Shown: positions 1 to 7,081, numbered from the stretch's first letter. The stretch is DNA of 11,272 nucleotides from JABMPX01 sp964649795 (GCA_964649795.1 CAZYQY010000016.1:1-11272), one strand, 5' to 3'. The notes: generated by a model not told the origin, from the sequence alone. Program-made: numbers and translations.

Positions 1-14
1 TTGGTCTTGACATA

Positions 15-1064
15 TTAATCTCTCTTTAGATTTATATTGCAATTTGGACACTTTAGGGTTGAGCAAGGAGTTCCTTTTTCATGTGGTATTTTATAACTGC
101 ACTTTTCACAAATACAATAACCATTTGGTCCTTTACCTTCTGCTTCTTTTACTTCACTTTTAAATCTGCCTTTTCTCTGCCAGCTAAAACCGCGGCCAAA
201 ATCTGGTTTATAAAATCCAGTTTCTATTTCATGGCTTGTAATTTGAATAGCAACATATTTAAGAACTTCTATTGCCTGCATAAGCTTTTCTTTTAAACTA
301 TTAGAAAGTTTAGTCGCTTCTTCTACATTTAAATTGCTTGGTAATTTTATTTCCATATTAGCGGTCACAGCAGAACCCTTTTTCTGTGTTTTTAAAGAAT
401 CGATTTTAATGTTCTGTTCTTTGGCAATAGATTCTATTTTCCCTTCTATTTCTTCGCCAGCTGAAACATCAAGCAATGAATCAGCTGCTTCTTTGCCCAA
501 TGAAAATGATTCTTTAATAATATATAAACCAATTAATAAAGCTAAAACCGAATCAATATAAATCCAATACTTAGTGAAAAATAGTCCTACTAAGATTGCC
601 AATGATGCATAAACATCAACTCGAGAATGAACCCCGTCAGATAATAAAGAAACAGAATTTTCTTTTTTGCCGTAATAAATTTTTAATCTAGCCATTACTT
701 CATTAATCAGAGCCGAGGCCAACATTACACCCAAAGCCAAATACCCAATAGTCACAGGCAATGGATTATTAAATTCGCGGATTGACTCCATTACAATAAA
801 ACCCCCTGTTAAAAACAGAATTATAGTTATTATGAGCCCAGCCATAACCTCAAATTTGTAATGGCCATAGGGGTGTTTTTTGTCTACTGGTTTTTTGGCT
901 ATTTTAATGCCAGCAAAGCTTATTCCAGAGGACAGTATATCCATTCCTGAATGCAAACCCTCGGCAAAAACAGCAGCAGATCCAGTTATAAATCCAGCTA
1001 TTAGTTTGCCTCCAGCTAAAAATACATTAGCTAATATTGAAATTAGCGCTACTTTTTCTTTCAT
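15..1064 (-). CDS. Cation diffusion facilitator (probable Zn2+ exporter) with C-terminal zinc-ribbon tail
   Basis: Cation/proton antiporter of the CDF family in the cytoplasmic membrane, 349 aa from the ATG at 1064. That start overlaps the upstream TGA stop as ATGA, so translation is probably coupled; the reading frame stays open further upstream but only inside the neighbouring gene. About six hydrophobic segments fill residues 5-190. The metal-site signatures are E35/H38/D42 in helix 2 (HxxxD) and D143/H146/D150 in helix 5 (HxxxD); a His in helix 2 usually goes with zinc preference. Residues about 195-280 match the cytoplasmic dimerisation domain. The family normally ends near there, but this protein continues for about 65 residues through a basic linker into a Cys-rich module (C317, C319, C322, C334, C339, C342, including C319xxC322 and C339xxC342) that looks like a zinc ribbon. 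It is the last visible gene of a metal/Fe-S operon. Family call is secure; the transported metal is inferred. Confidence 0.93.
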   Translation of the reverse strand: MKEKVALISILANVFLAGGKLIAGFITGSAAVFAEGLHSGMDILSSGISFAGIKIAKKPVDKKHPYGHYKFEVMAGLIITIILFLTGGFIVMESIREFNNPLPVTIGYLALGVMLASALINEVMARLKIYYGKKENSVSLLSDGVHSRVDVYASLAILVGLFFTKYWIYIDSVLALLIGLYIIKESFSLGKEAADSLLDVSAGEEIEGKIESIAKEQNIKIDSLKTQKKGSAVTANMEIKLPSNLNVEEATKLSNSLKEKLMQAIEVLKYVAIQITSHEIETGFYKPDFGRGFSWQRKGRFKSEVKEAEGKGPNGYCICEKCSYKIPHEKGTPCSTLKCPNCNINLKRD

Positions 1065-2407
1065 AATTTTAATATTGCGTTTTGAGCCGCTACTATAAAA
1101 GGATAAACAGTTGGAGCGGATGTTAAAAGAGGATGAGTTGCTATTTGCCAAGTGTTAAAATCAAAAAGCGAAGCTTTTTGTTGGATAGCCATAGCTAATA
1201 TATTCAACATCTCGCCAGCGCTTTCAGGCCCCATAATTTCTCCGCCTAAAAGCAAATTTTCAGAAGATTTGGCAAAGATCAATTTTACTTTTATTAATTC
1301 GGTATTTGCTAATTTTGCTGGATGGTGATTAGGCGCCTGTGCTTCTCCAATAACATAATCAAATCCTTCTGTTTTGGCTCTTTGCTCTGTTAATCCAGCT
1401 GTTCCTAAAACTAAACCGTCAATATAAGTAGAAAAAACTCCAACCGTGCCTTTATTCTCTCTAATAATCTTTAACTTATATAAATTACTAGCTGCAATTC
1501 TGGCTTCACTAGCTGCAACAGAAGCAAGCATTATTAGCGTATTCTTGCCAGTAATAAAGTCTTTGGTTTGGGCACAATCTCCTATAGCAAAAATATCAGG
1601 CACATTTGTTTTTAAATATTCATCAACCCATATTCCGCCATTTTCTTCTGTTTTAATGCCAGCTTCTTTAGCTAAATTAATATTAGGGCAAACCCCTATT
1701 GATAAAATAACTAAATCAGCTGATATTTTATCTCCATTATCCAGCTTTATATACTTAACCTTTTTATCGCCATCTATTTTTTCCACTTTTCTTCCAGAAT
1801 ATATTTTAACTCCTTTATTTTTTATTTTTTCCTCGGCTGGCAATACAAATTCTTTATCAAAATTCGTTATTAGGCAATGATCCATCATTTCAATAATACT
1901 AATGTCTAAATTCTTAATACGACTTAATTCTTCGGCAAATTCAATTCCAATAAAACCACCACCAATAACAACTATCTTTTTGCTTTTTAATACCGCCTCT
2001 CTAAATTTCTTTAAATATTCATAATCTTTTTTAACTAGCCAAACGCCCTCCTTTTCTATACCTGGAATAGGAACTAATTGCGGTTTTGAGCCAAGCGCTA
2101 AAATTAATTTATCATAATTATAAACATGTTTATTCTTAAGAATTACTTCTTTTTCTTTTGGTATAATTTTCAGCGCCTTGTCCACAACTAAATTGACTTT
2201 ATTATCCAATAGAGATTTGTCTAATATTACATTTTCTTCAACTGAATTCAAACGATGGAAAATATAAGGAATACCACAGGGAATAATGCTTTTTTGTTCT
2301 TTTCTGATTAATGTCACCTGCTTTGATGGATAATTCTTTTTCGCAGTGATGGCTGCCACTACTCCGGCAGGTCCGCCGCCAATAATTAAAATGTCTGTTT
2401 TATTCAT
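1061..2407 (-). CDS. FAD/NAD(P)-dependent disulfide oxidoreductase, CoA-disulfide reductase/NADH oxidase-like
   Basis: Flavoprotein of 448 aa, the usual size for the CoA-disulfide reductase/NADH oxidase/persulfide reductase group. The N-terminal FAD Rossmann motif GGGPAG is at 10-15. A single catalytic-type cysteine, C44 in PCGIPY, fits the one-Cys redox site of this group rather than the CxxxxC of lipoamide dehydrogenase. The NAD(P) Rossmann motif GGGFIG is at 149-154. The second FAD motif, FAIGDCAQ, has its GD pair at 276-277. Residues about 335-448 form the C-terminal dimerisation domain, including ATHPLLTSAP near 423-432. No rhodanese domain is fused. Start and stop each overlap the neighbours as ATGA, placing it in the middle of a translationally coupled operon. 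It probably supplies reducing equivalents, or handles thiol or persulfide sulfur, for the metal-cluster genes around it. The exact substrate (CoA disulfide, polysulfide, oxygen) cannot be told from sequence. Confidence 0.92.
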   Translation of the reverse strand: MNKTDILIIGGGPAGVVAAITAKKNYPSKQVTLIRKEQKSIIPCGIPYIFHRLNSVEENVILDKSLLDNKVNLVVDKALKIIPKEKEVILKNKHVYNYDKLILALGSKPQLVPIPGIEKEGVWLVKKDYEYLKKFREAVLKSKKIVVIGGGFIGIEFAEELSRIKNLDISIIEMMDHCLITNFDKEFVLPAEEKIKNKGVKIYSGRKVEKIDGDKKVKYIKLDNGDKISADLVILSIGVCPNINLAKEAGIKTEENGGIWVDEYLKTNVPDIFAIGDCAQTKDFITGKNTLIMLASVAASEARIAASNLYKLKIIRENKGTVGVFSTYIDGLVLGTAGLTEQRAKTEGFDYVIGEAQAPNHHPAKLANTELIKVKLIFAKSSENLLLGGEIMGPESAGEMLNILAMAIQQKASLFDFNTWQIATHPLLTSAPTVYPFIVAAQNAILKL

Positions 2408-3276
2408 TTTGTTGCTAAACTTATTTGATTAATAATTTTTTGGAATAATTTTTGATAATCAGGGTTGATTTCAGCCACTGGCTTCATTTTAATAGTTGAA
2501 TCAACAAAATCCTTTTTATAAGGAATTTTACCAATAATTTTAATGTTATTTTTTTTAGCAAACTTTTCTATTTTCAAACAAAAATTTCTCGCCAAATCAT
2601 GCTTATTAATAACAATTCCATGCTTAATTTGGAAATGATTAGCTAAATACAAAACTCGTTTTAAATCATGCAAAGCAGACGGAGTTGGTTCAGTAACAGC
2701 AACAATATAATCAGTTCCAACCAATGAAGCAATCACAGGGCAACCGATCCCAGCAGCTGAATCAATTAAGATAATTTCGGCTTTTAATTTTTTGTTGATT
2801 TTTTCAGAGTATTTTCTGACTTCAGCCACTACTTCGCCAGAAGCCAATTCACCCAATTTAAGCTCGCCTGAAATTAAATTAACCTTATAATTCTTCCCTG
2901 TATAAACTGTACCGATTTCTTTTTCGGTTTCAGAAATAGCATTCTGTGGACAAGCAACAATACAAGCTTTACATCCAATGCAAAGATCTTTTACAAAAGC
3001 TGGGTATTTATCTTTTACAAAAACAATCGCATCCTGTTTGCAAACAGAAGCGCATTTGCCGCATTTTGTGCATTTATTAAAATCCCATTTTGGTATAGAC
3101 TGATAAATTCTAGTAAATTCTTTTCTTTTAACGGAAAGCAAAAGGTGGTCATTTGGACATTCCACATCAACATCTAAAAGAGCGGTTTTTCTATTCTTAG
3201 CAAATTCAACTGCCAAAGAAGTAGCCACTAATGATTTGCCTGTGCCTCCTTTTCCGCCTGTAACTGCTATTCTCAT
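2404..3276 (-). CDS. MinD/Mrp-like P-loop ATPase with inserted 2x[4Fe-4S] ferredoxin domain
   Basis: Cytoplasmic SIMIBI-class ATPase of 290 aa. The deviant Walker A KGGTGKS lies at 9-15 (signature Lys9, P-loop Lys14). DVDVECPND follows at about 35-43 and the switch II motif IDSAAG at 171-176. Between these is a ferredoxin insert with two CxxCxxCxxxC clusters: C69, C72, C75, C79 and C99, C102, C105, C109. These should bind two [4Fe-4S] centres. C179 in GIGCP is another conserved-looking cysteine. Ferredoxin-containing MinD paralogues commonly sit beside NifX/MTH1175 proteins in anaerobes and archaea, as here, and are thought to act in Fe-S or metallo-cluster assembly or transfer, although their substrate is not established. 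ATGA overlaps link it to both neighbours. It is not the division-site MinD: there is no MinC/MinE nearby and no amphipathic C-terminal helix is evident. Confidence 0.93.
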   Translation of the reverse strand: MRIAVTGGKGGTGKSLVATSLAVEFAKNRKTALLDVDVECPNDHLLLSVKRKEFTRIYQSIPKWDFNKCTKCGKCASVCKQDAIVFVKDKYPAFVKDLCIGCKACIVACPQNAISETEKEIGTVYTGKNYKVNLISGELKLGELASGEVVAEVRKYSEKINKKLKAEIILIDSAAGIGCPVIASLVGTDYIVAVTEPTPSALHDLKRVLYLANHFQIKHGIVINKHDLARNFCLKIEKFAKKNNIKIIGKIPYKKDFVDSTIKMKPVAEINPDYQKLFQKIINQISLATK

Positions 3277-3632
3277 GTTTTATGTTGTTCGCAAGAGTCT
3301 TCTATTCCTGCTTTTTTAAGTTTGTTATCTTGCCAGAGATTAAAAATGTCCCTTACTGTATTTGCTTCATACACATATACATCAATCCCCAGTTCTTTGC
3401 ATGAATTAATTGCTCTTGGTCCAAGACCTCTGCATAATAAAACATTTGCCCCATGCTTTTTCATTAATTCAGGGGGTAGGCCATCTCCTCCCATATGTTC
3501 ACTGATATTATCTATAATCTCAATTACCTCGCCTTTTTCATTGAGAAAAGTATAAGTAGAGCATCGACCAAAATGTTCGGCTATTTTATCATCCAAGCCT
3601 TCTTTACTGTTCGTAGGAATAACCAATTTCAT
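3273..3632 (-). CDS. NifX/NifB-C-terminal-like (MTH1175 family) protein, copy 2
   Basis: A 119-aa single-domain protein of the dinitrogenase iron-molybdenum cofactor family (PF02579 type). It shows the family layout: MKLVIPTNS at the N terminus, AEHFGRCSTY near 18-27, and a GLGPRA turn near 70-75 followed by a helix and an EAN(T)-type end. In nitrogen fixers this fold binds FeMo-co precursors; stand-alone homologues occur widely in non-fixing anaerobes with no settled function. A short tail with a lone Cys and His (SCEQHKT) follows the domain. The start lies one base after the stop of the paralogue upstream (TAA-T-ATG), without a Shine-Dalgarno sequence, so translation is likely reinitiated. 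Its stop overlaps the MinD-ferredoxin start as ATGA. It probably partners that ATPase. Confidence 0.9.
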   Translation of the reverse strand: MKLVIPTNSKEGLDDKIAEHFGRCSTYTFLNEKGEVIEIIDNISEHMGGDGLPPELMKKHGANVLLCRGLGPRAINSCKELGIDVYVYEANTVRDIFNLWQDNKLKKAGIEDSCEQHKT

Positions 3633-3633
3633 A

Positions 3634-3972
3634 TTAATCTATCTTTTTAAGTTTTTTGTCTATGAATTCCTGCAAAAGATTTTTTATAATTCCTTCTCCG
3701 GAATAAATCTCAATATTAAATTGCCTTAAAACATCTAAAGCCCTTGGCCCTACATTCCCTGTTATCACAGCGTTAATATCTTTCTCTGCCATTAGTTTAG
3801 CGGCTGAAATACCAGCTCCATCAGTCTGGTCAACGCTTTTATTTTTTATTGCTTCGGTTTTTTCTATTTTACCATCTTTAATTTCAACAATGATAAAATA
3901 AAGGCATCTGCCGAAAACATCAGAAGCCTTGCTTTCAATGCTTTTGTCTGTTGAACTTATTGCTATTTTCAT
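3634..3972 (-). CDS. NifX/NifB-C-terminal-like (MTH1175 family) protein, copy 1
   Basis: A 112-aa protein of the same family as the next gene and first in the five-gene operon. Visible family features are MKIAISSTD at the N terminus, a DVFGRCLYF segment near 18-26, GNVGPRALDVL near 72-82, and a closing helix. The two tandem paralogues differ in detail: this one carries DGAGISAAKLMAEK where the other has GGDGLPPELMKK. They may therefore form a heteromer or hold different ligands. The ATG at 3972 has no clear Shine-Dalgarno sequence upstream. Candidate -10 boxes and a 9-bp inverted repeat lie in the 30-65 bp before the start. Family membership is clear; the ligand and role in this organism are unknown. 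Confidence 0.9.
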   Translation of the reverse strand: MKIAISSTDKSIESKASDVFGRCLYFIIVEIKDGKIEKTEAIKNKSVDQTDGAGISAAKLMAEKDINAVITGNVGPRALDVLRQFNIEIYSGEGIIKNLLQEFIDKKLKKID

Positions 3973-3994
3973 AGTGTTTAATTAAATGATTTAG

Positions 3995-4037
3995 TTATAA
4001 TAGCATGACCTTTTTATCTATTAGCTATCTATTATAA
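3995..4037. promoter_or_regulatory. Possible promoter/operator of the NifX-MinD-CDF operon (9-bp inverted repeat)
   Basis: A perfect 9-bp inverted repeat, TTATAATAG at 3995-4003 and CTATTATAA at 4029-4037, flanks 25 bp. On the minus strand it contains TATAAT (4036-4031) and an extended -10, TGC-TATTAT (4005-3997), both properly placed upstream of the ATG at 3972. No good -35 lies 16-18 bp from either; TTGACG at 4064-4059 is 22 bp from the first. This is a candidate control site only. Confidence 0.35.
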
Positions 4038-4131
4038 GCATATACCCATAGCACATTACGTCAATCATCCAATTATCCACAATTCAAAAAAGCCTGTTTA
4101 GGTTCTATTGCTTATCAAATGTCCTGCCATT

Positions 4132-4266
4132 CTACAAAAATAAGCCGCGCAATTGCGCGGTTTTCTTTGAAACAATCTCTCCATTAATACTAAATGACTC
4201 AATTTTGCCTGACTGAACCATACGCACAATTTCCTCATCTGGAAGCCGACTTGGCGATTTAGACAT
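4132..4266 (-). CDS. Small ORF (44 aa) downstream of typA, with a terminator inside its coding end
   Basis: ATG at 4266, TAG at 4132-4134, 44 codons. An AGGAG Shine-Dalgarno sequence sits six bases before the ATG, better than at most genes here. The peptide starts MSKSPSRLPDEE, continues through IVRMVQSGKIES and ends in TAQLRGLFL. It is soluble, has no membrane segment or cysteine, and looks protein-like. I do not recognise a family. It begins 81 bp after the typA stop with no hairpin between, so it is probably co-transcribed with typA. The odd feature is that the perfect 16-nt hairpin at 4145-4160 covers codons near 36-41 and its T-rich tail runs up to the stop codon, so an mRNA ended by that terminator would lack the stop. 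Alternatively, the ORF is fortuitous and this is simply the typA terminator region. Confidence 0.55.
   Translation of the reverse strand: MSKSPSRLPDEEIVRMVQSGKIESFSINGEIVSKKTAQLRGLFL
4136..4164 (-). terminator. Rho-independent terminator, perfect palindromic stem (typA transcription unit)
   Basis: CCGCGCAATTGCGCGG at 4145-4160 folds into a 6-bp GC stem with an AATT loop. On the minus strand it is followed by CTTATTTTTG and preceded by an A-rich run, as expected of an intrinsic terminator for typA and the small ORF. On the plus strand it is followed by TTTTCTTT, so it could work in both directions. Confidence 0.75.
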
Positions 4267-4347
4267 ATATGGCTCCTATTATTTATACAATAAAGCTTAC
4301 TTATTTATTTCAACTATCCAAAAACAACAATAAATTCAATTAATAAC

Positions 4348-6105
4348 TTACTGTTTTAATACTTTTTTTCTAAGTCGAACAGATTTTGGAGTAATTTCTA
4401 GTAATTCATCATCAGCCATAATTTCCAACCAACGTTCTAAGGTAAGCTTCATTGGAGGTGTTAAATTTAGAGCATCATCAGATCCAGATGCACGCACATT
4501 AGTTAACTGCTTCCCTTTAGTTGGATTAACAGCCATATCTGCTCCTTTGCTAACATTTCCAATAACCATACCTTTATACACTTCTACATTCGGACCGATA
4601 TAAAGGACTCCCCGATCTTGTAAATTAGAAAGGGCAAAACCAAGTGTTTTACCAGTTGCCATCGAAACCATCGAACCAACTTGGCGACGTTTAATCTCGC
4701 CTAGATGTGGCCGGAAACCAACAATGCGCGAAGCCATAATTCCTTCCCCTCGCGTATCAATCATAAATTCCGAGCGAAGTCCAAGTAAACCACGCGTTGG
4801 AATTTCAAATATCAATCTGGCATTAAGATGGTGCGTTTTCATTTCCATTATAGTTCCTTTACGCTTAGCAATCTTTTCGATAATAAGACCAGATAAAGAT
4901 TCTGGCACATCTATAATAAGCTCTTCAAACGGCTCAAGAATTTGCCCTTTTTCTTCTTTTAAAATCACTTGCGGTTGAGAAACTTGTACTTCATAACCCT
5001 CCCGACGCATATTCTCTAATAAAATAGCGATATGCATTTCTCCGCGTCCATGAACGATATATTGATCTGCTTGGGAAAAATTAACCTTAATTCCTACATT
5101 AACTTCTAATTCTCTTTCTAAACGTTCTTTTAATTGTGAATTTGTCACAAACTTTCCCTCTTGACCAGAAAAAGGAGAATCATTAACCATAAAACTAAGA
5201 GAAAGAGTTGGTTCATCAACAGCAATATGTGGCAAAATATCAACTGATTCATCTGTAACCATTGTATCACCAATGTTAATTTCAGGAAGTCCGGCTATAA
5301 CAACAATATCTCCTGCCTGAGCAGATTGAACTTCTTTTCTTGTAAAACCTTCAAAGGTAAAAAGCTTAGTCATTGTCCCTTTTTGGATTGTCCCATCAAC
5401 TCGTTTAATAAAGAGTTGGTCTTTTTCTTTGACTCTTCCTTGATAGATGCGAGCAATCGCTAAACGACCAAGATAATTATCATAATCTAAATTAAATGAC
5501 TGCATCCGTAATGGTTTATCTACTTCAGCTAAGGCCGGATCAACATTTTCTATTATCGCATCAAGTAATGGAACCATATCTTTTGAATCCTGATCTAATT
5601 CCTTTTTAGCTATTCCATCTTTTGCAATAGTATAGACAATTTGAAAATTTAACTGATCATCATTGGCTCCCAAATTCATAAACAGCTCAAGCACTTCTTC
5701 GATAACTTCTTTTGGTCTAGCAGCTGGCTTATCTATTTTATTTAAAACAACCAATGGTTTAAGACCAAGATCTAATGATTTCTTTAAAACAAATTTTGTC
5801 TGCGGCATAGGACCTTCTTGCGCGTCAACAACAAGAAGCACAGAATCAATTGATCGCAAAACGCGTTCCACTTCTGAACCAAAATCCGCATGCCCTGGCG
5901 TATCAACAATATTAATCTTTGTATTTTTATAGAACATAGAAGCATTTTTTGCATAAATTGTAATACCCCGCTCTTTTTCTAGAACGTTACTGTCCATACT
6001 AACGGACTCATTAGTTGTTGCCCCTGTTTGGCGCATTAAAGCATCAGTAATTTTTGTTTTACCGTGATCAACGTGGGCAATAATAGCAATATTCCTAATT
6101 TCCAT
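4348..6105 (-). CDS. typA: Ribosome-associated translational GTPase TypA/BipA
   Basis: A 585-aa member of the TypA/BipA family (usual length about 600). It binds the 70S ribosome in the EF-G site and supports 50S assembly and growth under stress or cold. Motifs: G1 AHVDHGKT at 10-17, G2 ERGITI at 45-50, G3 DTPGH at 68-72, G4 NKID at 122-125. The diagnostic BipA region follows, ending with the hallmark tail containing LTPPMKLTLERWLE, ADDELLEITP and KSVRLRKK. One departure is Lys18 after GKT, where Thr is usual. The start at 6105 matches the family N terminus; the only ribosome-binding hint is a weak GAGA about 7 bases upstream. A sigma-70-type promoter lies at 6154-6183, giving a leader of about 40 nt that can form a short GU-containing hairpin. 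It is a stand-alone housekeeping gene between the metal operon and the cassette-like region. Confidence 0.97.
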   Translation of the reverse strand: MEIRNIAIIAHVDHGKTKITDALMRQTGATTNESVSMDSNVLEKERGITIYAKNASMFYKNTKINIVDTPGHADFGSEVERVLRSIDSVLLVVDAQEGPMPQTKFVLKKSLDLGLKPLVVLNKIDKPAARPKEVIEEVLELFMNLGANDDQLNFQIVYTIAKDGIAKKELDQDSKDMVPLLDAIIENVDPALAEVDKPLRMQSFNLDYDNYLGRLAIARIYQGRVKEKDQLFIKRVDGTIQKGTMTKLFTFEGFTRKEVQSAQAGDIVVIAGLPEINIGDTMVTDESVDILPHIAVDEPTLSLSFMVNDSPFSGQEGKFVTNSQLKERLERELEVNVGIKVNFSQADQYIVHGRGEMHIAILLENMRREGYEVQVSQPQVILKEEKGQILEPFEELIIDVPESLSGLIIEKIAKRKGTIMEMKTHHLNARLIFEIPTRGLLGLRSEFMIDTRGEGIMASRIVGFRPHLGEIKRRQVGSMVSMATGKTLGFALSNLQDRGVLYIGPNVEVYKGMVIGNVSKGADMAVNPTKGKQLTNVRASGSDDALNLTPPMKLTLERWLEIMADDELLEITPKSVRLRKKVLKQ

Positions 6106-6153
6106 ATATTTATCTCTAATTAAAATGCCTCGCTCAAAGCAAGACTATATTTA

Positions 6154-6183
6154 ATTATATCATAAATAGTTACAAAAGATCAA
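6154..6183 (-). promoter_or_regulatory. Promoter of typA
   Basis: On the minus strand TTGATC (6183-6178) is followed after 18 bp by TATAAT (6159-6154) with an extended TGA just upstream of the -10. Predicted transcription start is near 6147, about 42 nt before the ATG. Strong match to a sigma-70 consensus. Confidence 0.7.
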
Positions 6184-6258
6184 TGCTCTGATTTATAAAC
6201 CATTTAGAGGCTTGTTTTCTTTTAAAAAGTCTTAATGTCTAGTTTGGGTAAAACTAAA

Positions 6259-6280
6259 AAACGGTTTGATTAAGCCGTTT
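6259..6280. terminator. Hairpin of the composite intergenic repeat (junction A)
   Basis: Arms AAACGGTTT (6259-6267) and AAGCCGTTT (6272-6280) with a GATT loop and flanking A/T runs. Same family as the hairpins at 7006-7031 and 9168-9193, with one G-T wobble. Likely terminates minus-strand transcripts from the UPF0145 operon before typA. Confidence 0.6.
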
Positions 6281-6290
6281 CTAGACGTTT

Positions 6291-6327
6291 GCTCCGCGGG
6301 CTGGACAACATTAGAACTTGTTTTAGA
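6291..6327 (+). repeat. Intergenic cassette-boundary element, copy A
   Basis: Begins GCTCCGCGGG and carries CTGGACAACATTAGAACTTG then TTTTAGA. Matches the consensus GGCTCCGC + atcgt + GGACGACGTTAGAACC + tGTTTTgGA at most positions. Lies between typA and the UPF0145 gene, directly after hairpin A. Confidence 0.8.
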
Positions 6328-6388
6328 CAGTTAAATTATAAGATAAGGATTCCTAGTTTTGAGTACAGTCACTACTATCTCAAATGGA

Positions 6389-6715
6389 TTATTCGCTAAT
6401 CTTAATTGCAGTTCCATATGCAAGCATTTCAGAAGCTCCCGCCATTACCATTGATGTTGTAAATCGAACAGCAATAATTGCATCAGCTTTCATATCTAAT
6501 GCTTCATTGACCATTCTATTATATGCTTCGTCTCTCGCATTCATTGTCATCTCCGTATACGTTTTAACCTCTCCACCTACAATACTCTTTAATCCAGCAC
6601 CAATATCTCTCCCAATATTTCTTGCTCTAACCGTGCTACCCTTAACAACTCCAAGAATTTTAGTGATTTTTTTTCCAGGAATTTTATTCCCGGTTGTAAT
6701 AATTATATCTGACAT
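6389..6715 (-). CDS. UPF0145/YbjQ family protein
   Basis: A 108-aa soluble protein, complete for the UPF0145 family (PF01906, annotated as a putative heavy-metal-binding domain; E. coli YbjQ is about the same size). Characteristic stretches are VKGSTVRARNIGRDI near 24-38, a KSIVGGEVKTYTEM region near 43-56, ARDEAYNRM near 60-68, and the closing AYGTAIKI. The family forms cyclic oligomers, but its biological role is not established. The ATG at 6715 has no Shine-Dalgarno sequence and lies 20 bp after the stop of a small membrane-protein gene, so the two form an operon. In other genomes UPF0145 genes often neighbour small membrane proteins, which fits here. Confidence 0.92.
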   Translation of the reverse strand: MSDIIITTGNKIPGKKITKILGVVKGSTVRARNIGRDIGAGLKSIVGGEVKTYTEMTMNARDEAYNRMVNEALDMKADAIIAVRFTTSMVMAGASEMLAYGTAIKISE

Positions 6716-6735
6716 TTTATTTTTTGCTTATTTAT

Positions 6736-6924
6736 TTAATTTTTGCGACTTTTAATTTTTTCGATATCATCTTCTTTTTTGTTAAAGAAAATAAAAATTC
6801 CAATAATAAAAATAGGGATTCCATAAATTAATACCCAAAGGTCTTTAAAAATACTAAGTACAATTAAGAATAATCCTAAAAGGACTCCAAAAAATCCTGT
6901 TATTCTTCTACTTCTAATATTCAT
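6736..6924 (-). CDS. Small two-helix membrane protein, leaderless
   Basis: A 62-aa protein beginning MNIRSRRITGFFG. Two hydrophobic helices, about residues 9-25 and 29-47, are joined by a short KDLW turn, followed by a charged tail (KKEDDIEKIKSRKN). I do not recognise a specific family. The start is placed at 6924 because an extended -10 (TGC-TATAAT, 6939-6931) sits exactly six bases before this ATG, so the transcript should begin at or next to the start codon; an in-frame ATG at 6957 lies upstream of that promoter. It is first of two genes with the UPF0145 protein 20 bp downstream. Possibly a membrane partner of that protein (inference). Confidence 0.75.
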   Translation of the reverse strand: MNIRSRRITGFFGVLLGLFLIVLSIFKDLWVLIYGIPIFIIGIFIFFNKKEDDIEKIKSRKN

Positions 6925-6930
6925 AATAAT

Positions 6931-6939
6931 ATTATAGCA
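6931..6939 (-). promoter_or_regulatory. Extended -10 promoter giving a leaderless transcript
   Basis: TGC-TATAAT on the minus strand ends six bases before the ATG at 6924. No Shine-Dalgarno sequence is present and no clear -35. A preceding GTGCAG plus a seven-T run resembles the segment before the NYN gene. Confidence 0.6.
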
Positions 6940-7005
6940 CAAATAAAAAAACTGCACACCTTTAAAAAAGATATAGGTAATTTTATATATTTAAATAAAT
7001 AAACT

Positions 7006-7031
7006 AAAAACGGCTTGATTAAGCCGTTTTT
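7006..7031. terminator. Hairpin/terminator of the composite intergenic repeat (junction B)
   Basis: Perfect 11-bp stem: AAAAACGGCTT (7006-7016), loop GATT, AAGCCGTTTTT (7021-7031). A run on one side and T run on the other allow termination in either direction. Nearly identical to 9168-9193. Confidence 0.8.
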
Positions 7032-7039
7032 AAATATCT

Positions 7040-7077
7040 GCTCTCCATCGTGGACGACATTAGAACCTGTTTTGGAT
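7040..7077 (+). repeat. Intergenic cassette-boundary element, copy B
   Basis: GCTCTCCATCG, then TGGACGACATTAGAACC, then TGTTTTGGA. One of the best matches to the consensus. Its outer end lies about five bases from the stop codon of the GHHRA-motif gene, so on the minus strand the order is gene, element, hairpin. Confidence 0.85.
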
Positions 7078-7081
7078 AAAT

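Noticed and set aside
1446..1880. 144-residue plus-strand ORF
   Set aside because: Antisense to the well-supported flavoprotein gene, low complexity and without motifs or a ribosome site.
4085..4160. Opposite-strand copy of the intergenic element beside the typA terminator
   Set aside because: Only the TAGAACCT stretch and the nearby hairpin resemble the element; GGCTCCGC and the GGACGAC spacing are missing.
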